A stretch of DNA of 64,000 nucleotides from Rosa chinensis (taxonomy: Eukaryota; Streptophyta; Magnoliopsida; Rosales; Rosaceae), in contig NC_037093.1 in the NCBI RefSeq assembly GCF_002994745.2, positions 50,944,384 through 51,008,383 on the forward strand, in the 5' to 3' direction. Below are positions 11,458-22,328 of the stretch, one piece after another. A model generated the notes under the pieces. It did no database searches, was not told the origin of the DNA, and saw only the letters and a program-made list of their open reading frames with translations. Position numbers and translations under genes: made by a program. How positions within the stretch are numbered: position 1 is the stretch's first letter; every line of letters begins with the position of its first letter.

Positions 11458-14133
11458 TATCACACCCTGAATTTTGAATAACAAATTCAAATCCGAAACA
11501 TGAATAATAACCAAAACAAATAACGTCCTGAATTTTTTCTTAACCAGCGTCTCGCAAACCATAATACAAACCTCGTAGCAAACTATCTCTCGAGTCAAAT
11601 ATTACAATACCACCATAAATAAAAGTTACGCTCAAAAGAGTCTACAACACACCAAAATAGGTTAAGTGCTGACGTCAACCCCGCTGCTCTACTCAGCTCC
11701 CTCTCCACCCTGATTATCCTGACCTGCAGGATTATCCACTACACCGTTTGAATAGTGTATCGGGATTGTAACAACACAAAACCCGATAAGCTTTTTGCAA
11801 AGCTCGTGAGTAAATAAGAAATAAACAATTGATTTATTAAATCACAATTCTTTTAACTCAAGTAAATAACCAACAATCTCAACATTTTCAACACAAATCA
11901 AACATTCATTACCAATTTCAAAACCAATTCAAATAAAGTCTCACCCCTCGATACCTCATAACCTCCAGCCCGTGTTCATGATCACGAGTAACCCAACTCG
12001 CTACTTTCATGTCACACAATGGCAGACAACTCTCCAACCCGTGTTCATAATCACGAGTAACCCAACTCGCTACTTTCATGTCATACAATGGCAGACAAAT
12101 TAGAGCTCTAGCTGAATCATAACGTGTCACCTTGGCCTAGGTTCACCTTTACGATATAATCACCACATTCCCTACAGTGGCATATGATCCTTAGATCGAA
12201 CATTTAAAGGTCCTTCAGACCCAAATGTTATAACTATTCTCACATACGCGTTCTCACAATCCAATAGCCAATTACCATATAAATTGTAATTACAAAACCA
12301 TCACGTGTTTTAAATAATAATCTAAAACAATCATCATCATTATTCTTTCATTCAATGTCATTTAACATAATATATCATGGCAAATCTCAAAACCAACAAC
12401 ATATCATAACCCAAGTTATCACACTTTCGCACCTCAATGTCACACCATTCCGTATAAAATGACGTAAATATATATATATATATATACGTATATATATATA
12501 TATAATCATCCACTCAGGAATGACCACTAATACCAACTATAGTTCACACGTAGTAAAACCAAGAAATTCATTTTCCTATATACTTTAAATTTCATTTTCT
12601 TAAAACCATTTTCTCACACATAACAAATAATTGTGCAATAAGGAAATTCGGTTCGTAAATGAACCATGTGAGATTTACTCACCTCTAATCCTGCTGCGTC
12701 ATCTCAACAGCTCAAAATACCATTCACAATCGTCCGCCAACTCAAACCGTCAATCACATAATCAAATACGGTCTCAACTTAGCACACAATTCATAAAATG
12801 CACTTATACGAAGATCCAACGGTCGGATCTTCACCCTTGACCACACAAAGTCATCGGGACAGTCCTACGATCAATATATCAAAACTACAAGTCGATTGGA
12901 CGATCCGATCTTCACAGATCACAAATCGAACGATCGAAATCGATTGAAATTGTAAAATTCATAACTTAATCATACGATCACCAAAATTTAGATGCTATAT
13001 ATAGAAATGATCGTATTGACATGTAGAACATAAAAATGGGCAGAAACTGCCCTTGGGGTGACCCGAAGTGGCTGAAAATTGCCGCCGGATTTAGAGGTAG
13101 AGCCGCCGTCGACCACCGCGAACGGCATAGGGGCCAGGCTGCTCCTCTTCGTTTCATTGATTTGAACAACTTTCCTAACTAGCATGAAGTCTGAAAACGA
13201 AAGGAAGTGGTCGAAAATTACCTAGAATAGTCCAGTTTGGCTGGAAATTTTCCAGAAACCGGCGAGCTCCAGTTCGACGTAGAAACTTCCACCACTCGCC
13301 TCGATCCCTTCTGGATACATGTTCAGAAACTCAAGGCGAGTTCACCAGGCCAAGAATCACAAGGAATAGTGGTCTGTAACTCGAGATATCAGATCGAAAG
13401 GTTGTTTTTCGATCTAGAAGGGTTGAGCTCCGACGAACGTGAAATCGATCTACCCAGGTCTGGTCCTTCTTTGTGCTTGTTCAAGAAGTTGAGGCGAGTC
13501 CAATGAGCTAAAAATCAAGAGAATTTGTTGCCTGTAGCTCGAGATATCGAGATCGACTCAAAATCGGCTCAAAACGGAGCCAAGTCAACCGCCGCCGCTT
13601 CCGGCCGTGTTGCAGCCCAAGGCTGCCACTGGCAGCTGCGCAAGGTCGAGGCGAAGCTAATGGAGGTGGTCCGACGTCTTGAGGTGGCCTGAGGAGGGAG
13701 AGATCGGATGGTGAAGAATTGCTCTGTTTTGAGCTCGTTTCGGCCAAGAGAGAGAGAGAGAAAACGAAAGAGAAGAGGAAGAAAACGGCTGACAGAAATG
13801 GAAACCCTAAATGGGGAAAGTTTCCAAAAATATATATACTAAATTTGGAAATTCTTCTAAATGCGACAACTAATTCATACAAATTCCGATCCTTGTGTTC
13901 TGCATAAGCACGGACTCGTATCGACGAGCTCTACAACTTTCATGAAGGAAGTTTTCCCAAATTCTGTACGTATCAAAAGTCGATTTGTCGTAACCCTAAA
14001 TAATGTTCAGTTTCAAAAATAAAATCGTTCGAACTAATTCCACAACTTCTCCAAGCTTCATACTCGCTCCCACTACTGCGAAATCATTTCTAAAAATCCA
14101 TGGAATTTAATTTGGATTTTTCGGGGTATTATA
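11458..14133. mobile_element. 2.7-kb solo LTR, probably Gypsy-type, with decayed ends
   Basis: The segment starts TATCACACCCTG and ends CGGGGTATTATA. These look like the common plant LTR ends TGTCACACCC...GGGTGTTACA after C-to-T type decay on both strands. Flanks are TCACG (11,453-11,457) and TCACT (14,134-14,138), a 5-bp duplication with one mismatch. There is no second copy and no gag/pol, so a solo LTR fits best; a LARD-like element is the alternative. Inside are a 69-bp unit repeated twice (about 11,970-12,108), a TA microsatellite (about 12,467-12,504), and short open frames at 12,978-13,506 and 13,508-13,882 with no recognisable domain. Confidence 0.65.
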
Positions 14134-14959
14134 TCACTAGTATATGAAATTTGACTAAAATGACTACTATGACTAAAATTTGACTAAAATGGCTAGCATT
14201 GCTAAAGATGCTCCAAGGTAAGCAAAATATTATATATATAAAAAATCATTAAATAATTATAAAAATGGACTTGATCATTAACGAATTAGATCAACCTAAA
14301 TCCGTGTTTGATCTATTAATCCGTTTACTAGATCAGATTACTGATTAACAGATCTGTACCATTATCATATCAACAAATCAAATTTTCAATTCAAACTCTT
14401 CCGGTAACCACAATCCGGATCAAAATTCGGTCCATTAACCTGATCTAATATTCAATCCGGATCAAAAATTCAGCCTATCGACGTGGTGTAATATTCCATC
14501 TCCCGAAATTGTCACTTTTTCATATACTCGTGACTCATGCGGGCCCCATCATTTTATCCTGGGTCCAGATTCAGACTCCTATTCATCTTTCCAAGTCTTC
14601 TCTTGTTTGCTTCTCTGCAAGTCCTCCACTAGCTCGCCGAAAGTGCTCGAGTGACTTCCTCGTCAATATCTAACGATTTCCCTTCAGCGCGTTTCTGCAT
14701 CATTTGTTATTGGAAAAGAAACATACTCATGTCGGTCGGGAGTGGTTGATCATCTGGAATATCCGAACCTCTCAGATTGACTTCCCTGCCATACCCTCTC
14801 TCTCTTGCTACCAAGCCATCAGATCAAGGCTCCACTGCAGCTTCTCTAAAGATCTCTTGCATCGATTCTGAGGTGTGTTATTCTCTCATTTGTAATAGTT
14901 TGATATCTCTGCAACTTACTGATTTTGAATATGGATAGTCCAGATTGCAGGGAGTATAT
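14134..14959 (+). promoter_or_regulatory. promoter and 5' UTR of TNL-B
   Basis: Begins with the right end of the Tourist-like MITE (TGCTAAAGATGCTC, near 14,200), then follows the duplicated promoter block shared with 954-1,737. The 5' UTR contains a short intron (donor at 14,873, acceptor AG at 14,949-14,950) ending 9 nt before the ATG at 14,960. The UTR intron is conserved in TNL-A. Confidence 0.65.
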
Positions 14960-17900
14960 ATGGCGGCTTCTTCCTCTTCCACTGCTGTTATCCCCCACCG
15001 AGGAAAGCACGACGTGTTTCTCAGTTTCCGAGGCGAGGACACCCGCGACGGTTTCACCAGTCATCTTCATGCTGCTTTACTCCGGAGTAAAATCGAAACC
15101 TACATAGATAACAGACTCGAGAGAGGAGACGAAATCGGTCCCGCACTTGTCAAAGCAATTGAGGAATCAGAGCTCTCGGTAATCATTTTCTCGGAGAATT
15201 ATGCCTCTTCTACATGGTGCTTGGATGAGCTTGTGCATATACTCGAATGCAAGAAGAAATATGGATTCTCTGTTATACCTGTTTTCTACCACGTAGATCC
15301 ATCACATGTGCGGAGACAGGAGGAGAGTTATGCAGCTGCGTTTGCTCAACTTGAACAACGTTTCGAGGATAAGGTGGAGATGGTGCGCCGGTGGAGGGAT
15401 GCTTTGACAACTGCTGCAAATCTATCTGGGTTTGATTCTCAAAATATAAGGTACGTCACTGACTCTTTGTTTCTTGTATTGATTTCTAATACTTGGAGCT
15501 CATTTAGGTATACTTATTTGAATAATGCTCGTCTTTCTTCTATATATATGCCAGGCCTGAGTCCAAGTTAGTTGAGGATATTGTTAGAGCTATTTTAGTG
15601 AAATTGAATCGTGGATCATCCAGTGTTTTGAAGGGCCTGGTAGGGATGAAAAGCCGCGTTCAGGAAGTCGAAAGGTTGTTGAGTTTGGCCTCTCTAGATG
15701 TCAGGACTGTAGGCATATGGGGTATGGGTGGTGTAGGTAAGACCACCCTTGCTCGTGCTGTATTTGACCATCTCTCTTTGAAATTTGAAGCTTGTTGCTT
15801 CATTGGAGATATTAGAGAAGCATCAGAGACTAGTCATGGACTAAATCAGTTGCAAAAGGAGCTTCTTCGTATTTTATTAGACCAAGAAAATCTGAATATG
15901 GGCACTATTTCTGTAAGTTCAACTCTTGATAGAAGGAGGCTCCGCCGTAAGAAGGTCCTCATTGTTCTTGATGATGTGAATGATCCAAGGCAACTAGATG
16001 TTTTAGTTGGAGATGATGCTCAGTTTGGTCCTGGAAGTAGAATCCTTATAACAACTAGATATATGCAACTACTTAAGACTGGGGGAGCAGATAAGATATA
16101 TGAAGTTAAGCAATTAAATGAAGATGAAGCCCTTCAGCTTTTTCGTTTAAATGCTTTCCAAAATATGTGTCCTACATCTGAATATACAGAATTGTCAAGA
16201 ATGGTGGTAAGTTATGCTGAAGGCATTCCGCTGGCTCTTAAGGTTTTGGGTTCCCTATTGCACTGCAAGAGAAAAAGAGAATGGGAACGTGAATTGATTA
16301 AACTGGAAAAGATTCCCAACAAAAGAATTGCGGATGTGTTGAGAGTAAGTTATGATGGATTAGATGCGGAACAGAAAGAGATATTTCTTGAGATTGCATG
16401 TTTTTATAAAGGGGAGAAGATAGATTATGCACAAAGAATGTTGGATACTTGCGGCTTCTGTGCTGATGCGGGAATTGAAGATCTGATTGACATGTCTCTC
16501 ATATCAATCAAAAACAACTACCTGTGGATGCATGAATTGATACAAGAAATGGGTCGTGCAATTGTCCGTGAACCTAAGGAGCGTGGAAGACGCAGTAGGT
16601 TGTGGATTGCTGAGGATATCTGTCAAGTATTCAAAAATAATACAGTAAGAGCCAAATTCTTCACTTTCTTAAAAGAAAGGCCACATAGGAGTTTTTCCTG
16701 CCTATAAAAATGTTGCTTTTGGTAATTAAGTTTTTTGTATAACTTGTATATACCATGCTTATGTATACTCTGCTATTCATTTGTAGGGAACCGGAACAAT
16801 TGAAGCCATATTCCTTGATATGTCTAAGATTACAAAGCTGCATGTGAGAGGTGCAGCCTTCAAAGACATGCATAATCTAAGATTGCTCAAAATATATAAC
16901 TCTGGTGATGAATTTCCCGAGAAGCACTGCAAAATATACCTTCCCGAAGGCCTTTCGTCTCTTCCTGATGCCCTTAGATATCTGTACTGGGACGGATACC
17001 CTTTGAAATCATTGCCATCAGAATTTTCTCCGGGCAATCTTGTTGAACTGCATATGCCCAATAGCCAAGTTGAGCAACTTTGGACTGAAGACCAGGTACA
17101 CTATATAGTTCTTGTGTTTTTAAATGCAGTGAAAAAGTAGATAAGCTAATGTTGACATCTCTCTTTGATTGTCTTGCAACAGAATTTTGGGAAGTTGAGA
17201 AGGATATATCTTAGTCATTCCAAGAACCTAATTAAAGTTCCGGATCTCTCTCAGAGTCCGATTGAGGATATAGAACTTCAGAACTGTACAAGTTTAGTTC
17301 AAGTCCCTACATATTTTGAAAATCTTGACAAGCTTACCTCTCTGAATCTTAGTGGCTGCTCAAGTCTTAAACATCTTCCAGATATGCCAGTGAATATGAC
17401 TACCTTATCTTTACATGGAACTGCAATAGAAGAGTTGCCTGCATCAATTTGGTCCCACAAGAAGCTTGTATCATTAGACCTGACGTACTGTCGAGACCTT
17501 AAGAATCTTCCGAGCAGCACTTGCAATATGGATTCTCTCCAAATTCTTGGTCTTTTTGGCTGCTCAACTCTTGGCAGATTTTCAGAACTTCCCAGGAATA
17601 TAAGACATTTATGTTTGACTGGGACAGCAATTGAAGAAGTACCCTCATCAATCGGGTGTGTCTCTGGGCTCGTTTCAATTCGACTGGAAAATTGCAAAAA
17701 GTTTGTGACGCTGCCTACCAGCATTTGTAAGTTGAAATCTCTCGAGAGACTTTCTCTCTTTGGTTGCTGTAAATTCAAGGACTTCCCAGAAATCTTGGAG
17801 CCTATGGAGCGTCTGGAGTTTTTAAATCTAAGTAAAACAGCGATTCAAGAGCTACCCATGTCGACTGAAAATCTAGTCGGGCTAAAAAAGTTGGAGCTGT

Positions 17901-18514
17901 TTAACTGCAAAAACCTCCGGTTTGTCCCTGGCAGTATCTACAAATTAAAAACTGTGGTCCTCGATGGTTGTTGGAAACTCAGATTTTTTAAGTTGGAGCG
18001 AAAGAACTTACGTCTGGATTGGCTCTTGAACTTAGGTCGTCTGGAGTATCTAAGTCGTCTGGATTGGACCTTGAACTTAGGTCGTCTGCATCGAAGTTTT
18101 GCTCTTGAACTTACATTGAAGTTTCTCCCCTCTCTTGAACTTCAAGAAGTTACGTCGTTGTCGTCCAGTACATCAAAGTCTCTCTCCTTCAAGAAGTTAC
18201 GTCATCCGTCGTCGTGTTGGAAGTCTCTGTTACGTCATCCGTCGTCGTGTTGGAAGTCTCTCTCCTCTCTTAAACTTCAAGAAGAAGTATTTCAAGAAGC
18301 CTGCAAGAAGTTAAATCTTAAACTTCAAGAAGAATTTCAAGAAGCCTGCAAGAAGTTACATCTTAAACTTCAAGAAGTTAAAGCATCGAAGGAAGTTCAA
18401 GAAGCACTTGAACGTCTTCAGAAGTTTCAACGTAGACTTGAAGTTGAACTTAAAGACGCACTTGAAGCCTCCCAGAAGTTTCATCGTAGACTTGAAGCCT
18501 CCCAGAAGTTGTAG
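14960..18514 (+). CDS. TNL-B: TIR-NB-ARC-LRR disease-resistance-like protein with an atypical C-terminal tail
   Basis: Predicted intracellular immune receptor. In this family the TIR domain acts as an NADase and cell-death domain, NB-ARC is an ATP/ADP switch, and the LRR senses effectors. Exons: 14,960-15,450, 15,555-16,644, 16,787-17,095 and 17,183-18,514; they sum to 3,222 nt (1,073 aa plus stop). TIR spans residues ~16-160 (DVFLSFRGEDTR; SSTWCLDEL containing the conserved Glu). NB-ARC spans ~190-500: P-loop GMGGVGKTT at 220-228 with K226, kinase-2 VLIVLDD at 298-304, RNBS-B GSRILITTR and GIPLALKVLG. The MHD motif reads MHE (489-491). LRRs run ~530-903. From ~904 the sequence becomes a repeat-derived, Lys/Glu/Gln-rich helical tail, and no C-JID is included. 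The start is the ATG giving MAASSSS; an upstream in-frame TTG lies at the UTR intron boundary and is not credible. Whether the altered receptor works is unknown. Confidence 0.9.
18001..18514 (+). repeat. minisatellite-derived 3' coding end of TNL-B
   Basis: Several nested repeat families are read in frame. Variants of GGATTGG/TTGAACTTAGGTCGTCTG occur at 18,015-18,090. A doubled GTCATCCGTCGTCGTGTTGG unit occurs at about 18,209-18,260. Many AACTTCAAGAAG / TTTCAAGAAGCCTGCAAGAAG units occur at 18,270-18,500. The encoded last ~80 residues are dense in K, E, Q and L with heptad-like spacing (for example KLQEEFQEACKKLHLKLQEV), which suggests a coiled coil. The segment replaces LRR sequence that continues downstream at about 18,637. 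Confidence 0.8.
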
Positions 18515-18516
18515 AT

Positions 18517-18632
18517 TGTTAATATGAGATTCACATCTAAAACCAATTGACAATAGATGGAGTGACCCAAACCCTTATAAACTCATAGGCAATGTCTCAT
18601 TTCTCCCATGTGGGATATATATGTTCTCAACA
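18517..18632. mobile_element. short solo LTR-like (TRIM-like) sequence
   Basis: 116 bp reading TGTTAATATGAGATTC to TATGTTCTCAACA, with the TGTT...AACA ends and the CCCTTATAAACTC and CCCATGTGGGAT motifs typical of short plant TRIM/Copia LTRs. I found no clear 5-bp target duplication (TAGAT against GTTTG), so it could be one end of a larger insertion that includes the upstream repeats. It starts 2 nt after the TNL-B stop codon. Confidence 0.5.
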
Positions 18633-18689
18633 GTTTGAAAATTAAAAACTTTCCTGTCTTCTCAGTCGGTTTGCCCTCTTTGAAAAGAT

Positions 18690-19114
18690 CAACTAGAGCT
18701 CAGTTATTGCGGTGCTTTAGAAATCCCTGATGGTCTCATTAGCTTATCATCATTGCGGATGCTAAATCTAAGTGGAAACATGGTTGAGAGATTACCTGCA
18801 AGCATCATGCAAGTTTCGGGGATGGAGTATCTAAACTTCAGAGATTGCAAGAGTCTTCAATAGTTCAATCTTTATCGGAGCTCCCATTGCTTCTACAACA
18901 TTTTGATGGCCATGGGTGCATCGGACGGGAGACAGTGTCAAGTTCGAGGATCAATATCAGACCAGGTTGGGATCAATATCATGTGTTCTCTAATAGCTTA
19001 AATCTGGATCAGAATGCATGGAACGAGATGAGATTGGATGCACAGCTCAGAATTTTTCTAATGGCAATCGCGTCATCAAAGGTTAAACAAGAAACTGGTC
19101 ATAACTGCGGTCAT

Positions 19115-19159
<45 letters not shown>

Positions 19160-19780
19160 ACAAATTACGCTTTAAGAGCAACTGCTATTTTTTCTTGATG
19201 AGTTAAATAATCACGACAAGCATTCATGGTACAGGAGCGTTGTGATGCAAAAGCTTCAATTACAATTTTATCTCCAGGAAATGACATTCCAAAGTGGTTT
19301 TGCTATCAAACTGAAGGATCTTCAATAAATATCAAGCTTCCTCCAGATTGGTTTGATACAAACTTCTTGGGTTTTACTCTATCCGTTGTTGCATTCGACA
19401 GAAATAATAGTTATCCTGGTTACTCAGACTTGGGATTTGGATGTAAATCCTATTTCAAAACCAACAATGGTGAAACCATTGAGTTTAATTGTTGTTTGAA
19501 TAATTGGGATTGCGGTGTGCATAGATCTGGAAGTGACAATGCGCATCATATTATTACGTGGTAACTTAATCCCCTAAAGGGAGATGGAGCAAAATGGTCC
19601 TCTAGTTTTTACAATGTCACGGAGGCTTTCTTTGAGTTCTACCCTCTAGGCTGGTTGGAACAACCCACTGTGAAGAAGTGTGGGATTGGCCTGCTGTCTT
19701 CCCCAGACTTTGATTTCATTGATGAAGTTGCTAGGGATATCACAAGAATAGAAGATGTCATTGAAGCTGAGATGCAGTGA
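18690..19780 (+). pseudogene. orphaned 3' LRR and C-JID exons of TNL-B
   Basis: Downstream of the stop, normal TNL sequence resumes. An LRR piece reads EIPDGLISLSSLRMLNLSGN (18,722 onward), then stops in frame after CKSLQ. The following codons (SLSELPLLLQHFDGHGC, about 18,870) lie in another frame and run to a donor at 19,115. A last exon, 19,235-19,780, encodes the post-LRR C-JID domain that normally ends these receptors (SITILSPGNDIPKWFCYQ ... EFYPLGWLEQPTVKKCGIGL) and finishes at a TGA. One in-frame TAA (19,562-19,564) interrupts it. So the ancestral C-terminus is present but broken and cut off from TNL-B. Confidence 0.82.
19121..19156. repeat. (CT)n microsatellite
   Basis: About 18 CT units, in the former intron between the last LRR exon and the C-JID exon. 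Confidence 0.95.
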
Positions 19781-21630
19781 GGAGACGTCTAAACCTAGTC
19801 AGTGGAATTGTTAGCTCTTAAGGAAGATCATGCCATCCAAGTCTCTCGCAAAGTGTAGTGAAAAGAGATGCTCATAGTCAAATGCCTTTATTTAATATCT
19901 CGGAAAGCTCATTTCAAATATTCATCCTGGACTGCACAAGGTAATGTCATGTAGATTTTGAGTATGTGGGATGGGTTAGCTTATAACGATACTGCTGTAG
20001 TAATCTCTTCATATCATTGGTCCTGATGAGATTATGGTCTGCTTAATGAATCCGATATTGAGATTACTATAATGTTTCCAATGTTTTCATTCAAGTCAGT
20101 CGGACGCTCATTGTTGTTCAATCTGCCTAACGAATCTCTAAAAATGAATTGTAGGAAGGTAAGAAAAGATTATCCAGTGAAGCTGCAACAGCTACAAATT
20201 GGAATAGCAGGTAAGAATCAGATGCGAAGAGCTGTCACGGCTCAAGATACCTCAATTAATTGGTACCCAAACATGAGCAATATGTTCTGCTCTTCTTGGA
20301 AATTACTTTGTGCTGAAGACCTTACCTAAGCACTTATAAATATAGAAGTTCCCTTGGTAAATTCTGTCAGCAAATCTGTTTGTATATTCTAATTAGAGCT
20401 TTTAATTTGGGGATACAAAGTATCAGTCATTTTGAAGATGTAGAGAATAATAAGACGTACTAGAAATTGCCAATTCAATTTGAGTCATCTACTTAGAATC
20501 TGATCGACCGATGACATAATACTAGTAACGAACCATTGGACAGTTCTTTTAAAAAAGATTGTTTCTCCATGACACAATTCTTTTAAGATGATTCTTGCCA
20601 CTATTGTAGTAATTTTTGCATGAATGAATGCCGCAGACCTCAAGCTTATGCATCTTAAGAAGGAAACTTATAAGCTAGCTAGCAAGAGATTTTCATTATG
20701 TACAGAATACCATGTGAGAGAACTTTCCCTATGCATAATTGCAAAGCAACTTGATTTGCGTTTAACTTTGATGGGAGCGGCTGTTATCAGTGTCGCGAGG
20801 GATTTATTTTGTAGTAGTTGCCGGTTTGTTCCTTAGGGAGAAAAAAAAAAGTGCTACTCTTCCTGCATGTCATTTATCTATTCAAATTTATATGTTGTTT
20901 CACTTGTTTGACAATTCATGCGTATATTAGGCAGCTTTTGTTTCATTTCAGGAATTGCTGTCATCAAAGAGCAATGAACGGTAGCAAAACTCTAGACTGC
21001 AAAATGGGATCGATTTGTTCACTTGCTGCTCTGCTATTGATGAAGATGAAGTACAAATTACATGGACATTGGCTCCAAACATCAAGAGCTACTGGTCGGT
21101 AGCTGTTGGCTTTCAATGAAGGTACATGACCTACAGAATCCAGGAGGCAAGGAATGGTTGATTACAAGCTTAATAATGTAAGAACACTGTTTGAGCAGAA
21201 GATGTGAACGACATATGTTTGATGTAGAGGAGGTAGAACACTTGGATGTCGAGTACGCCACTCGAAATCAATTAAGTGATAAGAAAGAACATGCAACTAT
21301 GTCAATTTCAAAGTTTTGTTTTTCTAAACACGTCGAAGTAAAAATACTAGCCGTTATGATACCAGGATGTAGTCCCTTCATTTGTATACCAAATTCCTCA
21401 AAATAGTCATATTCATTGCCCGATAATTACTGCTATGTGATGTAAACATTTAATCCTATTTACCACTAATTATAGGTCAGTCAAAGTAACCATGACGCCC
21501 ATTTGCCTGAATCCTCCTGGTTCCTCCCTTTAGAAAGATCATATTCTAAGCCAAAATACACACACACACACAAGCCAAAACGCAGAGGAAACAGAAACCT
21601 CACAAGTCACAACTCCCCTACTACTTCAAA
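19781..21630. other. intergenic, with a possible gene relic
   Basis: No intact gene seen. Short open frames at 20,072-20,329 and 21,191-21,406 have no recognisable family. Around 20,716-20,813 a + frame reads FNFDGSGCYQCREGF after an in-frame stop. After a plausible acceptor near 20,950, another reads [19 protein letters not shown] (about 21,010-21,100). These look like eroded exons of one secreted Cys-containing protein, which I cannot name. Confidence 0.3.
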
Positions 21631-21991
21631 ATGTCATCATCTTCAAGAATCCTTCTTTGCTTGTTCCTAGTGTTGCTCACTACCAGTCTCCAGCACAGAG
21701 AAGCAACCTTTGAGTCTTCACCGAGTGTTGATGAAGGACCTTGGGGTAATGTTATATACTAACTGTAACTTTTGTTCAGCATGTATTAAGACATTCTTAT
21801 CAGTTCATGAAACTGGTGGTATTATTTGGGGTACAGGATGCGACCCTGGTCCATGCCAAACCAAATGTTGCCTGTGCACTGTGGTTCGGTCAAGGCCAGT
21901 CTGTGGAAAATGCTGCCCAGCAGATGATGAGACACAACCAGCAGGATTACTGTTCTCTCCCAAGGCTGCTCCCATCCAACTTGATGTCTGA
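21631..21991 (+). CDS. small secreted cysteine-rich peptide precursor
   Basis: Two exons, 21,631-21,745 and 21,837-21,991, joined in phase across a 91-bp GT-AG intron, give 89 residues. The N-terminus is a clear signal peptide (MSSSSR, then ILLCLFLVLLTTSL). After a short acidic linker comes a compact cysteine-rich core, C-x4-C-x3-CC-x-C-x8-C-x2-CC (8 Cys), then a tail ending APIQLDV. Upstream, 21,559-21,570 is a short CA run. The pattern does not match the 12-Cys GASA/snakin, 8-Cys LTP or defensin spacings I know, so I do not assign a family. Secretion to the apoplast, with a defence or signalling role, is inference. It lies tail-to-tail with the Rab-GAP gene. Expression is not shown by the sequence. 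Confidence 0.7.
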
Positions 21992-22328
21992 AATAATGAA
22001 AGGATTTTGTTTCGCAAGTTATGCTAGCTTAATTTGAATAAATTTGATGGCTTCAAGTAATTGGGGACATAAAAGCTTTTTTCTTTTTGAAAAAATGACT
22101 GGTGCAGCTGCCCTCAAGCTTTGATTAATGAAACTATCGAATACAAGCGGGAGTGGGGAACATTAAGCCTAAAAGCTTGTTTTTATGTATGCTCGTTTTG
22201 ATCACTTCATAGAAAATGGCGCACGCTTCATCTGTGGTTTTCGTCAAGTATATGGGGGCCGTAGCCCAAAAATTACACTGTTTTACTGTTCTTTTGTTCT
22301 TTCTTTTTTTAGGAGAGGTAGAGAATAG
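21992..22328. other. intergenic between convergent genes
   Basis: AT-rich 3' flanks of the cysteine-rich peptide gene and the Rab-GAP gene. No further feature seen. Confidence 0.5.

Noticed and set aside
14945..14959. Upstream in-frame start for TNL-B (MQGVY...)
   Set aside because: The codon is TTG and lies within the predicted 5' UTR intron boundary; ATG at 14,960 matches the family start.
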